Shown here one piece after another: positions 27,905 to 36,970 of a stretch of 64,000 nucleotides of DNA. The position numbers and the translations under genes were made by a program. Where the stretch lies: positions 372,001-436,000 of the forward strand of contig NZ_QZCH01000001.1 of assembly GCF_003596335.1 (NCBI RefSeq). Direction: 5' to 3'. Source of the DNA: Motilimonas pumila (lineage in GTDB: Bacteria; Pseudomonadota; Gammaproteobacteria; Enterobacterales; CBDFNC01). Numbering within the stretch: position 1 is the stretch's first letter; every line of letters starts with the position of its first letter. The notes beneath the pieces were generated by a model that saw nothing but the letters and a program-made list of their open reading frames with translations, did not search any database and was not told the DNA's origin.

Positions 27905-28567
27905 ATGAAAAAAGTCATCCTAACTGCTGTATCTGTTGCTGTACTTGCTGGTTGTTCTACTGCACGCAGTGTTGAGCCAATCCAACAAACTGTAAACACT
28001 TTCGAGTCAAGCAACGAAGGTAAATGTATTATTGCTGTGCACAAAGGTGCTCAAGCGAATGAAAAAGCACATTACCTACTAGACGGTGCGCCAAACGGCA
28101 AACTGCGCTCAGCAGACTACGCTGCAGCAGAGCAAGCAGCTAACGATGCTGAAATGTACCGTCAAGAGTACGCAGAAAACTGTACTCCTAACCTAAGCGA
28201 GTTCAAAAACGACCTATCAGACATCTACTCTAAAGTTCAGCACATGCCTGGCGTTGTATTCAACGAAGGTTCTGCAGCACTAACTGGTGAGTCAGTAACT
28301 ATCCTAGAAGCGGTAGCGACTCGTCTAGTACAAAACGACGCAAACATCGAAGTTGCGGGTCACACTTCAAACACAGGTAGCGCAGAATTCAACCAAACTT
28401 TGTCTCAACAACGTGCTGAATCTGTTAAAGACTTCCTAATTTCACAAGGTGTTGAAGCACATCGCATCACAGCTGTAGGTTACGGCGAAGACCAACCTAT
28501 CGCGACCAACGACACTAAAGAAGGTCAGCAAGCAAACAAGCGTGTTGAAATTCGTTACCTAAAATAA
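27905..28567 (+). CDS. OmpA-family peptidoglycan-binding outer-membrane lipoprotein
   Basis: 220 residues from ATG 27905 (SD GAAGGGA); an upstream in-frame start at 27872 is rejected because it would bury the signal. The lipobox LAGC places the lipidated Cys at 17. A helical N-terminal half (~25-100) is followed by an OmpA_C domain with 'VVFNEGSAALTGES', 'IEVAGHTSNTGSAEFNQTLS' and 'YGEDQPIATNDT..QQANKRVEIRY', which binds diaminopimelate in murein. Leucines are mostly CTA and codon use is strongly biased compared with its neighbours, suggesting very high expression. Confidence 0.9.
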   Translation: MKKVILTAVSVAVLAGCSTARSVEPIQQTVNTFESSNEGKCIIAVHKGAQANEKAHYLLDGAPNGKLRSADYAAAEQAANDAEMYRQEYAENCTPNLSEFKNDLSDIYSKVQHMPGVVFNEGSAALTGESVTILEAVATRLVQNDANIEVAGHTSNTGSAEFNQTLSQQRAESVKDFLISQGVEAHRITAVGYGEDQPIATNDTKEGQQANKRVEIRYLK

Positions 28568-28587
28568 TCTTACGAGATTAAGGTAAC

Positions 28588-28616
28588 AAAAAGGCCTGCT
28601 ATTGCAGGCCTTTTTT
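28588..28616. terminator. Bidirectional terminator between ompA-like gene and proA
   Basis: Stem AAAAAGGCCTGC/GCAGGCCTTTTT with a 4-nt loop and A/T tracts on both sides serves both convergent genes. Confidence 0.93.
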
Positions 28617-28673
28617 GTACTTGTCAGTTAATCGCTTAGGCCACTTAAGAGTAAGCCAAATATCCACTTCTAC

Positions 28674-29927
28674 TTATTGGCGAATATGGCCATCACCTAA
28701 CACAATCCACTTTTGGGAAGTTAGGCCTTCTAGCCCTACAGGGCCACGGGCGTGAATTTTATCGGTTGAGATACCAATTTCAGCGCCTAAACCGTATTCG
28801 AAACCGTCAGCAAATCGCGTTGATGCATTTATCATTACTGAGCTTGAGTCAACCTCAGTAATAAAGCGGCGCCCCGTTGAGTAGTTTTGCGTAACGATGG
28901 ATTCTGAGTGGGCTGAACTGAAGTGCGCAATGTGGGTCATGGCTTCATCAATATCGGCAACAACCTTAATCGATAAAATAGGCGCTAAGTACTCTGTCGC
29001 CCAGTCTTCTTCTGTCGCGGATTTACATTGAATAATATTTTGAGTTTGTGCGCAGCCTCTTAGCTCCACGCCTTTTTCACCATATCCCTGTGCTAAACGC
29101 GGTAAAATTTGAGCCGCAATGCCTTGATGCACCAGCAAGGTCTCCATCGCATTACAAACACCATAGCGATGGGTTTTTGCATTGATTGCGATATCGTATG
29201 CCTTGTCTAAATCCGCTTCGTCATCAAGGTAGACGTGACAAATACCGTCCAGATGCTTAATCACAGTAACTGATGCATCCCGTGAAATTCGCTCAATCAA
29301 ACTTTTACCGCCCCGAGGTACAATTACATCGACGTAATCTGGCATTGTAATTAACTCGCCTACAGCCGCGCGATCTGTGGTTTTAACCACTTGCACTGTC
29401 GCGGCAGGCAAGCCTACCTTAGCAAGCCCCACTTCAATGCATTTTGCCACCGCTTGATTAGAGTGAATGGCTTCACTGCCCCCGCGTAAAATCGTAGCGT
29501 TGCCAGATTTCAAACATAGGCTGGCAGCATCAATCGTAACGTTAGGACGTGACTCGTAAATAATACCAATCACCCCAAGAGGAACACGCATCTTACCCAC
29601 TTGAATCCCCGAGGGCATGTATTTTAAATCTGTGGTTTCACCACAAGGATCTGGCAATGCCGCAACCTGACGCAGGCCTTCAATCATGCCATCGATACCC
29701 GCATGAGTAAGCGCCAACCTATCGACCATGGCATCGTCTAAGCCTTTTTCTTTTCCCGCAATAAGATCTTTGCTGTTTTCAGCAATCAAATAATCACGGG
29801 TTTCATCCAAGGCTTTTGCGATTTCAAGTAGCGCTTGGTTTTTTACTCCAGAGCTTGCCGCTGCGATATGGCGAGCTGCTTGGCGGGCTTGCTGACCCAA
29901 GGTTTGCATGTATTCAGATACATTCAT
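28674..29927 (-). CDS. proA: Gamma-glutamyl phosphate reductase ProA
   Basis: 417 residues from ATG 29927, the same length as E. coli ProA; an upstream in-frame start at 30020 is rejected. Family motifs include '[16 protein letters not shown]', '[11 protein letters not shown]', '[12 protein letters not shown]', the catalytic Cys in '[10 protein letters not shown]', and C-terminal '[18 protein letters not shown]'. It reduces gamma-glutamyl phosphate to the semialdehyde, the second step of proline synthesis. proB is not adjacent, which is unusual since proBA is normally an operon. Confidence 0.96.
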   Translation of the reverse strand: MNVSEYMQTLGQQARQAARHIAAASSGVKNQALLEIAKALDETRDYLIAENSKDLIAGKEKGLDDAMVDRLALTHAGIDGMIEGLRQVAALPDPCGETTDLKYMPSGIQVGKMRVPLGVIGIIYESRPNVTIDAASLCLKSGNATILRGGSEAIHSNQAVAKCIEVGLAKVGLPAATVQVVKTTDRAAVGELITMPDYVDVIVPRGGKSLIERISRDASVTVIKHLDGICHVYLDDEADLDKAYDIAINAKTHRYGVCNAMETLLVHQGIAAQILPRLAQGYGEKGVELRGCAQTQNIIQCKSATEEDWATEYLAPILSIKVVADIDEAMTHIAHFSSAHSESIVTQNYSTGRRFITEVDSSSVMINASTRFADGFEYGLGAEIGISTDKIHARGPVGLEGLTSQKWIVLGDGHIRQ

Positions 29928-30071
29928 TGCCAAACTAGTCCTTTCGTTAGTTGCAACACGTGTAACAAGACGTGCTTTTTGGCAGAATAATGAATAAAGC
30001 CAAGGAGAGCAAGTGAACACTCACAATTGCTTACTTAGCTTATTTATCCCAGTTGAATAACGAGGTCATTT

Positions 30072-30320
30072 ATGCATTTTTCTCTTCCCAAAACCGCAAA
30101 TAGCTCTTTGGATCTGTTAATTGATCAAATGTTTGAAATAATAGAAAGTGGGCAAGAAATAGACCAAATAGTATTGAAAAAAATCTTAGATCAAGCGTTC
30201 TCTCAAGGTGAGTCGCTTGATAAGATAGAGCAAGCATTAGGCGTTGAGGTCGATATGTTGGAATCATCCTCTACAAACGGAGTCAAAAATTTACTCAATT
30301 TGTTAGCTAAACGTGAATAA
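30072..30320 (+). CDS. Small helical hypothetical protein
   Basis: 82 residues from an ATG with GAGGT ~7 bp upstream. It is acidic and helical, with repeated Ile/Leu heptads ('LLIDQMFEIIESGQEIDQIVLKK' spread over ~14-38) and no membrane segment or Cys. It is divergent from proA and upstream of the CheA-like cassette, but 193 bp separate it from that cassette. I do not recognise a family. Confidence 0.55.
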   Translation: MHFSLPKTANSSLDLLIDQMFEIIESGQEIDQIVLKKILDQAFSQGESLDKIEQALGVEVDMLESSSTNGVKNLLNLLAKRE

Positions 30321-30513
30321 AAGATAAAGCAAAAATACACGGCGAAGCCTTTATTTGCTAGAGCTCACATAGCGCTAGGCTGACTCTAGGCATTATCTAT
30401 TGGTCATGTTATGCTCCCCCAACTTAAAAGGACACTCTTAATTAACTCATAGTGAAGTCGCTGTTTATTAAGAGATTATCCATACTTGGTAGTTTATATA
30501 AGGAAGTCAAATA

Positions 30514-32667
30514 ATGCTGTTGCGCGATTTGGGTAAATATCGCGGCATTGTTGCTGCAATTGCTCTATTTCTTGTCTTGGACGTCTGTGTATTAGCACTT
30601 AACTTCATAGTTTCTAAAGAGATCCAGTCAGAAACAGAAAGTGTTAACTTAGCCGGCCGACAAGGGATGTTAACTCAGCGATTACTGAAATCGCTATACG
30701 AATTACAAGACGATTTAGCCGTAAACCTTGAGCCACAAGAAAACTTCAAAGAGTTTGTTGATACTTACGAGTTATTCGACGTTACCTTGATGGCGTTTAA
30801 AGAAGGCGGCGAAGTGCCAAAAAATAACGAAGGCGACCTAATGACAGTATCGCCTGTATCATCAGAAGCGGGTATGGCTGCGGTTGATGCTGGTTTGACA
30901 ATTTGGCAACAATATCGTGAAACTTTGGGCCCAATTATTCAAAATGGGGATGAAGATGTATCGCTTCTCGATATTCACGAATCTATCGCTATCGTAAAAG
31001 AGACTAACAGCTTTCTGCAAAAAACCATGGATGACTTGACTAACTTCATGGAAAAACAAGCGAACGAAAAGACGCAGATGCTACAGTATGTGGAATCTGG
31101 CGCGACACTTGCCGCACTACTTAACTTCTTCGTTATCATCTTTATCTTCATTCGAAGCCTAAAATCGAACGATGAACAGTTAGAATTAGCACAAAAAGAA
31201 AATGCTGAAATCCTAGGTACAGTAAAAGAAGGCCTGTTCCTACTGGATGAAAAACTGATCATTGGTTCGCAATACTCTTCAGAGCTGGTTAGCATTTTTG
31301 GCCGTGAAGATTTAGACGGCAAAAAGTTAGCGGTACTATTGAAAGACATGGTTTCAGACAATGAACTACAACTTTCGGAAGACTACATCGCCCTTCTATT
31401 TAAAGAGCACGTTAACGAGAACTTAATTGACAGCTTAAACCCTCTTAAGCAGATCGAAGTTAACCTTCTTGGTAGCACTGGCTTATTTGAAACCAAATAT
31501 CTATCCTTCCAATTCAACCGTGTACGCGTTAACAAGCAAGTATCTCACGTACTGGTAACGGTAATGGATCGTACTATTGAGGTTGAGCTAGAGAACCAAC
31601 TTGAAGAAGCGAAGACAAAAGCAAAAGGTGAAGTAGATAGCCTAGTGAGCATCTTGAGCATAGATAAGTCTTCTTTCAACGACTTCCTTGATAAAGCCAA
31701 TGACGGTATTAACTTGATTAACGAAGAATTAAAGTCTTCAAATCAAGACCACAAGGCTTACATGAATAATGTACTGCAGTTCCAACGTATTATTCACTCA
31801 ATCAAGGGTGATGCAGCCGCACTAGACGTTACGCCGATTGAGAAAAAATCCCATGAAATGGAAGACGTACTGACGGACATCCGTAACAGTGATGAAATCA
31901 CAGGTAACAGCTTCCTACCGTTTACCGTAAAACTGGATGAATTGATTACGCAAATCAGCAGTCTAAGAACACTGAGCGAGCAAATAGCCAACATCAGTGG
32001 TCAGCACGGTGAAGCGGCTTCTAGTAACAATAACGAGATGCAATCATTCTCTGAAATCTCAACATTGGTTAAACGTGTTGCCGATGATGAAGAGAAAATG
32101 GTTAACCTTGTTATGCAAGGCCTGGATAGCCACACAGTACCACCGGCTTATACTCGTAAGATCCGCGAAGTTGCAGTGCAACTGGTACGTAACGCTGTAG
32201 TACACGGTATTGAGCAACCGAGCCAACGTGTTGAGCTTGGTAAGTCGCCACAAGGTACTGTGAAAGTCAGCTTTAACCAAACTGATGCTGGTCACTACTC
32301 ACTGGTTATCATTGATGACGGTGCCGGTTTATCGGTTAATAAGATCAAGCGCCACGTTGTGCAAAACGACTTGATGTCAGCTGAAGAAGTTGAAGCTCTA
32401 TCAAGCGGCGAGATCTTAAACTTAATCTTCCACCCTGGCTTCTCTACAGCTGGCAGCGTTTCGATGCATGCGGGTCGTGGTGTAGGCCTAGATGTTATCA
32501 AGCAGTCGGTTATCGATGCTGGCGGTAAGATGAAGTTAAGCTACAAACAAAACAAAGGTTGTCGTTTTGAAATTATCTTACCAGGTAAGGTAACTTCGAC
32601 GACTAAGACATATTCTGAAGACAAGATTGGAGCAGATCAGGTTGAGCATGAAGTTGTTAATAGTTGA
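30514..32667 (+). CDS. Membrane-anchored CheA-like histidine kinase with PilJ/NarX-type sensor
   Basis: 717 residues. TM1 (~9-31); a periplasmic four-helix PilJ/NarX-like domain with 'VNLAGRQGMLTQRLLKSLYELQ' split signature; TM2 (~192-212); a PAS-like region (~225-370); an Hpt with phospho-acceptor H428 ('IIHSIKGDAA'); and a CheA-type HATPase with N-box N560-H564 ('NAVVHG'), D601-G605 and 'GRGVGLDVI'. It ends after the ATPase, so the CheW-binding P5 domain of CheA is missing. The sensor is thus fused directly to the kinase, bypassing receptor and CheW. Its last 20 bp overlap the CheY gene. Confidence 0.85.
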   Translation: MLLRDLGKYRGIVAAIALFLVLDVCVLALNFIVSKEIQSETESVNLAGRQGMLTQRLLKSLYELQDDLAVNLEPQENFKEFVDTYELFDVTLMAFKEGGEVPKNNEGDLMTVSPVSSEAGMAAVDAGLTIWQQYRETLGPIIQNGDEDVSLLDIHESIAIVKETNSFLQKTMDDLTNFMEKQANEKTQMLQYVESGATLAALLNFFVIIFIFIRSLKSNDEQLELAQKENAEILGTVKEGLFLLDEKLIIGSQYSSELVSIFGREDLDGKKLAVLLKDMVSDNELQLSEDYIALLFKEHVNENLIDSLNPLKQIEVNLLGSTGLFETKYLSFQFNRVRVNKQVSHVLVTVMDRTIEVELENQLEEAKTKAKGEVDSLVSILSIDKSSFNDFLDKANDGINLINEELKSSNQDHKAYMNNVLQFQRIIHSIKGDAAALDVTPIEKKSHEMEDVLTDIRNSDEITGNSFLPFTVKLDELITQISSLRTLSEQIANISGQHGEAASSNNNEMQSFSEISTLVKRVADDEEKMVNLVMQGLDSHTVPPAYTRKIREVAVQLVRNAVVHGIEQPSQRVELGKSPQGTVKVSFNQTDAGHYSLVIIDDGAGLSVNKIKRHVVQNDLMSAEEVEALSSGEILNLIFHPGFSTAGSVSMHAGRGVGLDVIKQSVIDAGGKMKLSYKQNKGCRFEIILPGKVTSTTKTYSEDKIGADQVEHEVVNS

Positions 32668-33010
32668 TGATTCTAATATCATTCGTCGCAAAATAAGACG
32701 CAGCAATAAAGTTGGCGATCTTGATGTAGTAGGCAGCGCTTGTAATGGCCTTGAGGCTGTAGAATTAGTTAAACAGACTCAGCCTGACTTAGTGACAATG
32801 GATTTAACCATGCCAGAAATGGATGGTATCGAGAGTATTGAAAAAATTCTGGAAGTAAAGCCAGATACTCGTATTTTAGTTGTTTCGGCCCTTGCTGATA
32901 AAGCCACTGCTATTAAGGCCTTAACAATCGGTGCTAGAGGATTCATTTGTAAACCATTTACGGAAGATGAACTCAATAATGCATTTGAACAATTGCTAGA
33001 GGATATTTAA
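32648..33010 (+). CDS. CheY-like single-domain response regulator
   Basis: 120 residues from ATG 32648; the start is placed here because the receiver begins 'MKLLIVDDS'. Acidic pair D7-D8, phospho-acceptor D52 in 'VTMDLTMPEMDG', Ser/Thr in 'LVVSALAD', and the Lys in 'GFICKPF' are all present. There is no output domain, so it must act through protein contacts, on the flagellar motor, a pilus or an enzyme. It overlaps the kinase gene and lies 5 bp before the CheX gene, marking it as the kinase's partner. Confidence 0.93.
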   Translation: MKLLIVDDSNIIRRKIRRSNKVGDLDVVGSACNGLEAVELVKQTQPDLVTMDLTMPEMDGIESIEKILEVKPDTRILVVSALADKATAIKALTIGARGFICKPFTEDELNNAFEQLLEDI

Positions 33011-33015
33011 TTAGG

Positions 33016-33462
33016 ATGAAAGAAGAACAGTTACAGGTATTTATTGAAGGCACTAAATATTTCTTTAGCACATTTGCGGGCCAACAAGTGGATGTTGGCG
33101 TACCGTACCTTATCGAAAACAACACCAAAGTTGCTTTTGATTACACGGGTATTATCGGTATCGCGGGCGCTCGTAAAGGTTGTGTTTACTTCTCTGCGCC
33201 AGGCCGCCTGTTAGCAAAATTGCTACAAGCGCTGGGAGAAGATGATTTAGAAGACGACAACCTATGTGACGTAGTAGGTGAAGTAGCTAACACAGTATCT
33301 GGTAACGCTCGTCGTGATCTAGGTCCTGAGTTTGTTATCTCGGTACCTGTTATTGTCAAAGGTCAGCTTGAAGATATTAAACTGCCAAAAGATATCCGAT
33401 CTTTTGTTATCCCTATCACATGGGGACAAGATAAAGCAGCATTGGTTATCTGTTTAGAGTAA
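33016..33462 (+). CDS. CheX-family CheY phosphatase
   Basis: 148 residues. The CheC/CheX/FliY signature E-x-x-N is present once as E89-V-A-N92 in 'VGEVANTVSGNARRDLG', as in CheX. The preceding 'YTGIIGIAGARKGCVYFSAP' and the end 'ITWGQDKAALVICLE' fit the CheX fold. It would dephosphorylate the adjacent CheY-like protein. It is the third gene of the cassette and is followed by a strong terminator. Confidence 0.88.
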   Translation: MKEEQLQVFIEGTKYFFSTFAGQQVDVGVPYLIENNTKVAFDYTGIIGIAGARKGCVYFSAPGRLLAKLLQALGEDDLEDDNLCDVVGEVANTVSGNARRDLGPEFVISVPVIVKGQLEDIKLPKDIRSFVIPITWGQDKAALVICLE

Positions 33463-33475
33463 TCTAAACCAAGTC

Positions 33476-33508
33476 AAAAAAAGCACAGCACATGCTGTGC
33501 TTTTTTTT
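33476..33508 (+). terminator. Terminator of the CheA-CheY-CheX cassette
   Basis: Stem AGCACAGC/GCTGTGCT (33482-33489, 33494-33501) with a 4-nt loop and eight Ts. Confidence 0.93.
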
Positions 33509-33544
33509 CCTTTGTAGATACTTAAATGACGATATGAGGCGCTG

Positions 33545-34180
33545 ATGTTAAATATTGAATTTAAAGCTCTTCCTCACACAGATCCCAAGCCACTAAAAAG
33601 TCTTATTGCCGACTTGCATCGGATGCATTGCCAAGCCAAACTTTTGACTTACTGCCCGACCGGCGTGTTAGCTCGACTTGACTGGCTACTGCCTACCGGC
33701 GTGACGATGGAACTCATTAAACCCTTTTATGAAACCCAAGTAGAAAGCAGCGATGAAGCTTTTGTGCAGGCATTTCGTGGTTGGGTAGAAGAGCAACTAT
33801 ATCAAGTCATGATAAAAGCTGAGACGCCGTTTCAGCTAATGAACAAAGATGGCACGCCAAAGCATACTATTTTCACCATGCATTGCAGCGTGGTGTATAC
33901 CCTTAAACGCGGGGACGACAGTATCAGGCTCAAGCTGATGTTGCCCATGGATTGCACAGCGCAATATTTTAGTGAAGCGATTTTCTCATTTATGCAGATG
34001 CTCGAAGACATCTACTTAGCGCAATCAGAAGCGGTATTTTTTGACATGCTCAAGAAAACCTGTAATCAAGGCTACGGCACACGTGTTCTCTGGTATAACC
34101 AAGACATTGGACGCACTGAGTTTGTCGATGTTGAAAAAAGTCAGAAAACCAATACTGTCATTAAACAGCAAATAGCTTAA
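33545..34180 (+). CDS. Hypothetical protein, 211 residues
   Basis: Soluble, mixed alpha/beta, without signal peptide or membrane segments. Visible features are a Cys/His-containing start ('ADLHRMHCQAKLLTYCPTG'), a central strand-rich part ('HTIFTMHCSVVYTLKRGDDSIRLKLMLP') and an aromatic helix 'FSFMQMLEDIYLAQSEAVFFDML'. No catalytic motif is evident and I do not recognise the family. It has its own SD (GAGGCG) between two terminators, so it is a single-gene unit. Confidence 0.7.
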   Translation: MLNIEFKALPHTDPKPLKSLIADLHRMHCQAKLLTYCPTGVLARLDWLLPTGVTMELIKPFYETQVESSDEAFVQAFRGWVEEQLYQVMIKAETPFQLMNKDGTPKHTIFTMHCSVVYTLKRGDDSIRLKLMLPMDCTAQYFSEAIFSFMQMLEDIYLAQSEAVFFDMLKKTCNQGYGTRVLWYNQDIGRTEFVDVEKSQKTNTVIKQQIA

Positions 34181-34200
34181 CCACCGTAATGACCTCAAAT

Positions 34201-34227
34201 AAAAAGCCAAGCATTGCTTGGCTTTTT
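34201..34227. terminator. Bidirectional terminator between the hypothetical gene and ldh
   Basis: Stem AAAAAGCCAAGC/GCTTGGCTTTTT with a 3-nt loop serves both convergent genes. Confidence 0.93.
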
Positions 34228-34256
34228 GATAATGACAATTTGGCTGATATAAAATA

Positions 34257-35198
34257 TTAATTTAAGTCGATTGACGCTAAATTTTTCTTAAGGATATCAG
34301 CTGATTGGCGAAGCTTTTTCAGTTCGTCTTTCGACAGGTTAAGTTCCACTAACTGTTCAACGCCACCGATACCAATTTTAGCTGGCACGCTGATGCAAAC
34401 GTCTTCAATACCATACTCACCTTGTAAACGCACGCTAATAGGGTGAATGGATGCGCGATCTGAGAACAATACTTGTACAATTTTAGCGATGACAACGCCA
34501 ATGGCCCAATTGGTATAGCCTTTACCTGCAATGATCTTATAGGCAGCATCTTTCACTTCGTGATAAAGCGTTTCAATGACTTGTTGGTCATACGCTTTGC
34601 CCAGCACCTCATTGCCCACCACTGGCACGCCACCAATATTAATGGTACTCCAAGCTGCAAATTCAGAGTCACCGTGTTCACCTAAGATATAACCATGAAT
34701 AGACGTTGGATCAACGTCATAATGTTCACCCAGCAAGGTTTTTAAGCGGCTGGTATCCAGCACAGTGCCGGTACCAATGACTTTGGAATGAGGTCGTGAG
34801 GATAACTGCTGGAAAATATAAGTGATCACATCCACCGGGTTAGACGCTATCACTATCACAGCATTAGGAGCATGTTGATCTAACTCTGCGGTGATAGTTT
34901 TGAAAATGGCGGCGTTTTTATTTAGCAGATCTAAACGCGTTTCACCCGGTTTTTGCGCCGCCCCTGCGGTCACGACAATAACGTCACAAAGCGCTAAATC
35001 AGCAAACTCACCGGCTTTTACTTTTACTCGTCCCGTCACACCCTGGCCATGCATTAGGTCTAACGCCTCGCCTTCCGCTCGCGCTTTATCCAGGTCTACC
35101 AATACAATCTCACTGCACAGCTGTTGCAAATAAATCGCAAACGCCCCTGCAACACCGACGTTCCCCGCCCCTACTATGCCTACAGATTTCCGTTTCAT
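34257..35198 (-). CDS. ldh: NAD-dependent L-lactate dehydrogenase
   Basis: 313 residues. The Rossmann start 'VGIVGAGNVGVAGAFAI' binds NAD and Asp in 'IVLVDLD' selects it over NADP. The substrate loop reads 'AAQKPGETRLDLL', with Gln at the position that separates lactate (Q) from malate (R) dehydrogenases. The catalytic His is in 'LGEHGDSEFAAWS', and 'ASNPVDVITY' is conserved. It reduces pyruvate to L-lactate in fermentation. The allosteric fructose-bisphosphate site of Gram-positive enzymes is not checked here. It is a single gene, 15 bp after ydcF on the same strand. Confidence 0.93.
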   Translation of the reverse strand: MKRKSVGIVGAGNVGVAGAFAIYLQQLCSEIVLVDLDKARAEGEALDLMHGQGVTGRVKVKAGEFADLALCDVIVVTAGAAQKPGETRLDLLNKNAAIFKTITAELDQHAPNAVIVIASNPVDVITYIFQQLSSRPHSKVIGTGTVLDTSRLKTLLGEHYDVDPTSIHGYILGEHGDSEFAAWSTINIGGVPVVGNEVLGKAYDQQVIETLYHEVKDAAYKIIAGKGYTNWAIGVVIAKIVQVLFSDRASIHPISVRLQGEYGIEDVCISVPAKIGIGGVEQLVELNLSKDELKKLRQSADILKKNLASIDLN

Positions 35199-35213
35199 AC
35201 ATTCGCCTTAAAG

Positions 35214-35858
35214 TTAATTAACTATTTGTTCGGTATAACCTAAATCTCTTAATGCTAAATAAGATTGCCAAGCATTTGAAGGAATTTCTAACGCCATTTG
35301 ATGGCCTAGTTCAGGATACAGTTTCATGCGCTGCATATCCCCGACTAAAGTATGCAGAAACAGTTCACGACTGATAATAGCATTGGGGTAAGTTTGGTAA
35401 GTGAGACTCGGCCCTGTCACCATCACTTCAATGCCATCAAAATGTTGTTTAAAGGTAGCGTAAGCACGTTTGGTGGCGAAATTCTTATGTACCAAAATAA
35501 CGCTATCAACGGCAATGCCCTTCTCCGCTAACAATGCCATTGCAAATTTCACATTCTCACCAGTATTGGTGGCCTTAGGTTCAATCAATACCTGACTGGG
35601 ATCTACGCCAAGAGAGACGGCTTTTTCGGCAAACAGCTCGGCCTCTGTTTGCTGAAAAAGTCCTTCGGTATTACGACCACAATTACCTGAAAACACAACC
35701 ACGGGCGCCAAGCCTGATAACATACACTGCGCAGCTCGTTCAGCGGTGCGAGTGTCAATGGAGCCCATCACTATGATACAACTGGCAGGTTTGAGCTCAC
35801 TTTCTTCGGATAAAAAGTCCCATAAAATCTGACCGTGTTGGTCTACTGTTTGAGTCAT
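35214..35858 (-). CDS. YdcF/DUF218 family protein
   Basis: 214 residues. The DUF218 pattern is clear: 'CIIVMGSIDTRTAERAAQCM', 'VVVFSGNCG', 'VLIEPKATNTGENVKFA' and 'VILVHKNFATKRAYATF'. E. coli YdcF binds S-adenosylmethionine and the fold is Rossmann-like; no membrane segment is seen here, as in YdcF rather than the membrane SanA/ElyC types. The physiological role is not known. It probably shares a transcript with ldh (15 bp gap). Confidence 0.85.
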   Translation of the reverse strand: MTQTVDQHGQILWDFLSEESELKPASCIIVMGSIDTRTAERAAQCMLSGLAPVVVFSGNCGRNTEGLFQQTEAELFAEKAVSLGVDPSQVLIEPKATNTGENVKFAMALLAEKGIAVDSVILVHKNFATKRAYATFKQHFDGIEVMVTGPSLTYQTYPNAIISRELFLHTLVGDMQRMKLYPELGHQMALEIPSNAWQSYLALRDLGYTEQIVN

Positions 35859-35920
35859 CTGGTACCTCGGTTACTCGACAAGCAGTTATGCTGCTTGATT
35901 ACGCCTGTTTACAAGCCTAT

Positions 35921-36970
35921 CTAAACCATAAACCGGCGTTGCTTGAGCAATAAAAATATAAAAAATGGAGCACCAATTAAACCCGTGATTACCCCTACAG
36001 GTAATTCCGCCGGCGCAATCACAACACGAGCAGCTACGTCGGCTAATAGTAATAAGCAAGCTCCCAACAAAGCAGAAAGTGGAAGTAAGTAACGATGATC
36101 CGCGCCTAGCCAAAGCCTGATTAAATGTGGAATAACTAAGCCAATAAAACCGATCATGCCACTGGTAGCCACTGCGATACCAACCGCTAAAGCCGTTATA
36201 ATAATTAAGCGTGTTTTCACTTGTTGCACGTTTACCCCTAAATGACGAGCTTCCGACTCCCCCAGTAAAATGGCATTTAACGCTTTCGCGCTATAGGGCA
36301 CGCTAAGCAACAATAATAAACTCGCAAAACCACTTAGCAGCACCATTTGCCAATTCGCCCCGGCAATACTGCCCAATTGCCAAAAGGTAATATTTCGCAG
36401 CAAAGCGTCGTCGGCTAAGTAAGTCAGAATGGCAATGCCTGCAGCAGCCAGCGCGGCAATAGCAACCCCCGCAAGCAACATCACCACCACCGAAGTGCCA
36501 TTGGCGCCGGTTCCAATTCGGTATACCGCAAAAGTGGCCAAACACCCTCCTGTAAATGCAAAGCTGGCCACCCAGTACTCTTGCCATAAAGGAGTCAACT
36601 GTGGCACAACAATGCCCGCCAGAAACATGGCAATAGCGGCGCCAAAGGCGGCCCCACCTGAAACACCAATAATGCTCGGGTCGGCAAGGGGGTTACGCAG
36701 TAACCCCTGTAATAAAGCGCCGCACAAAGCCAAATTGGCTCCCACAAATACGGCTAACAAAGCTCTCGGCAGGCGCAGGTTCTGCAGCACCATTAATTGC
36801 ATATTAGAAAGATCGCCAAATTGCCAAGGGGTCAGTAGCGTTGCTAAACCTTGGCCGCTTTGCCATAAGCTCAAACTCATAGAACCAACGGAAAGCGCAG
36901 CAAGAAAGCTGAAAAATAAGCAGAGACTGGCCGCCAAAATTAACCATTTAGGCTGCTGTAGGCGTGGCAT
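35921..36970 (-). CDS. FecCD-family iron/heme (or cobalamin) ABC permease, orphan
   Basis: 349 residues with about ten membrane helices. Family motifs are 'LRLPRALLAVFVGANLALCGALLQ' region, 'NPLADPSIIGVSGGAAFGA', 'GESEARHLGVNVQQVK' (coupling loop) and 'GMIGFIGLVIPHLIRLW'. The GESEARHLG form is nearer to heme/siderophore permeases (HmuU-type) than to BtuC. No binding protein or ATPase gene is nearby, although these normally form one operon. The SD AGGA lies 7 bp before the ATG, and a structured 5' region precedes it. Confidence 0.88.
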   Translation of the reverse strand: MPRLQQPKWLILAASLCLFFSFLAALSVGSMSLSLWQSGQGLATLLTPWQFGDLSNMQLMVLQNLRLPRALLAVFVGANLALCGALLQGLLRNPLADPSIIGVSGGAAFGAAIAMFLAGIVVPQLTPLWQEYWVASFAFTGGCLATFAVYRIGTGANGTSVVVMLLAGVAIAALAAAGIAILTYLADDALLRNITFWQLGSIAGANWQMVLLSGFASLLLLLSVPYSAKALNAILLGESEARHLGVNVQQVKTRLIIITALAVGIAVATSGMIGFIGLVIPHLIRLWLGADHRYLLPLSALLGACLLLLADVAARVVIAPAELPVGVITGLIGAPFFIFLLLKQRRFMV

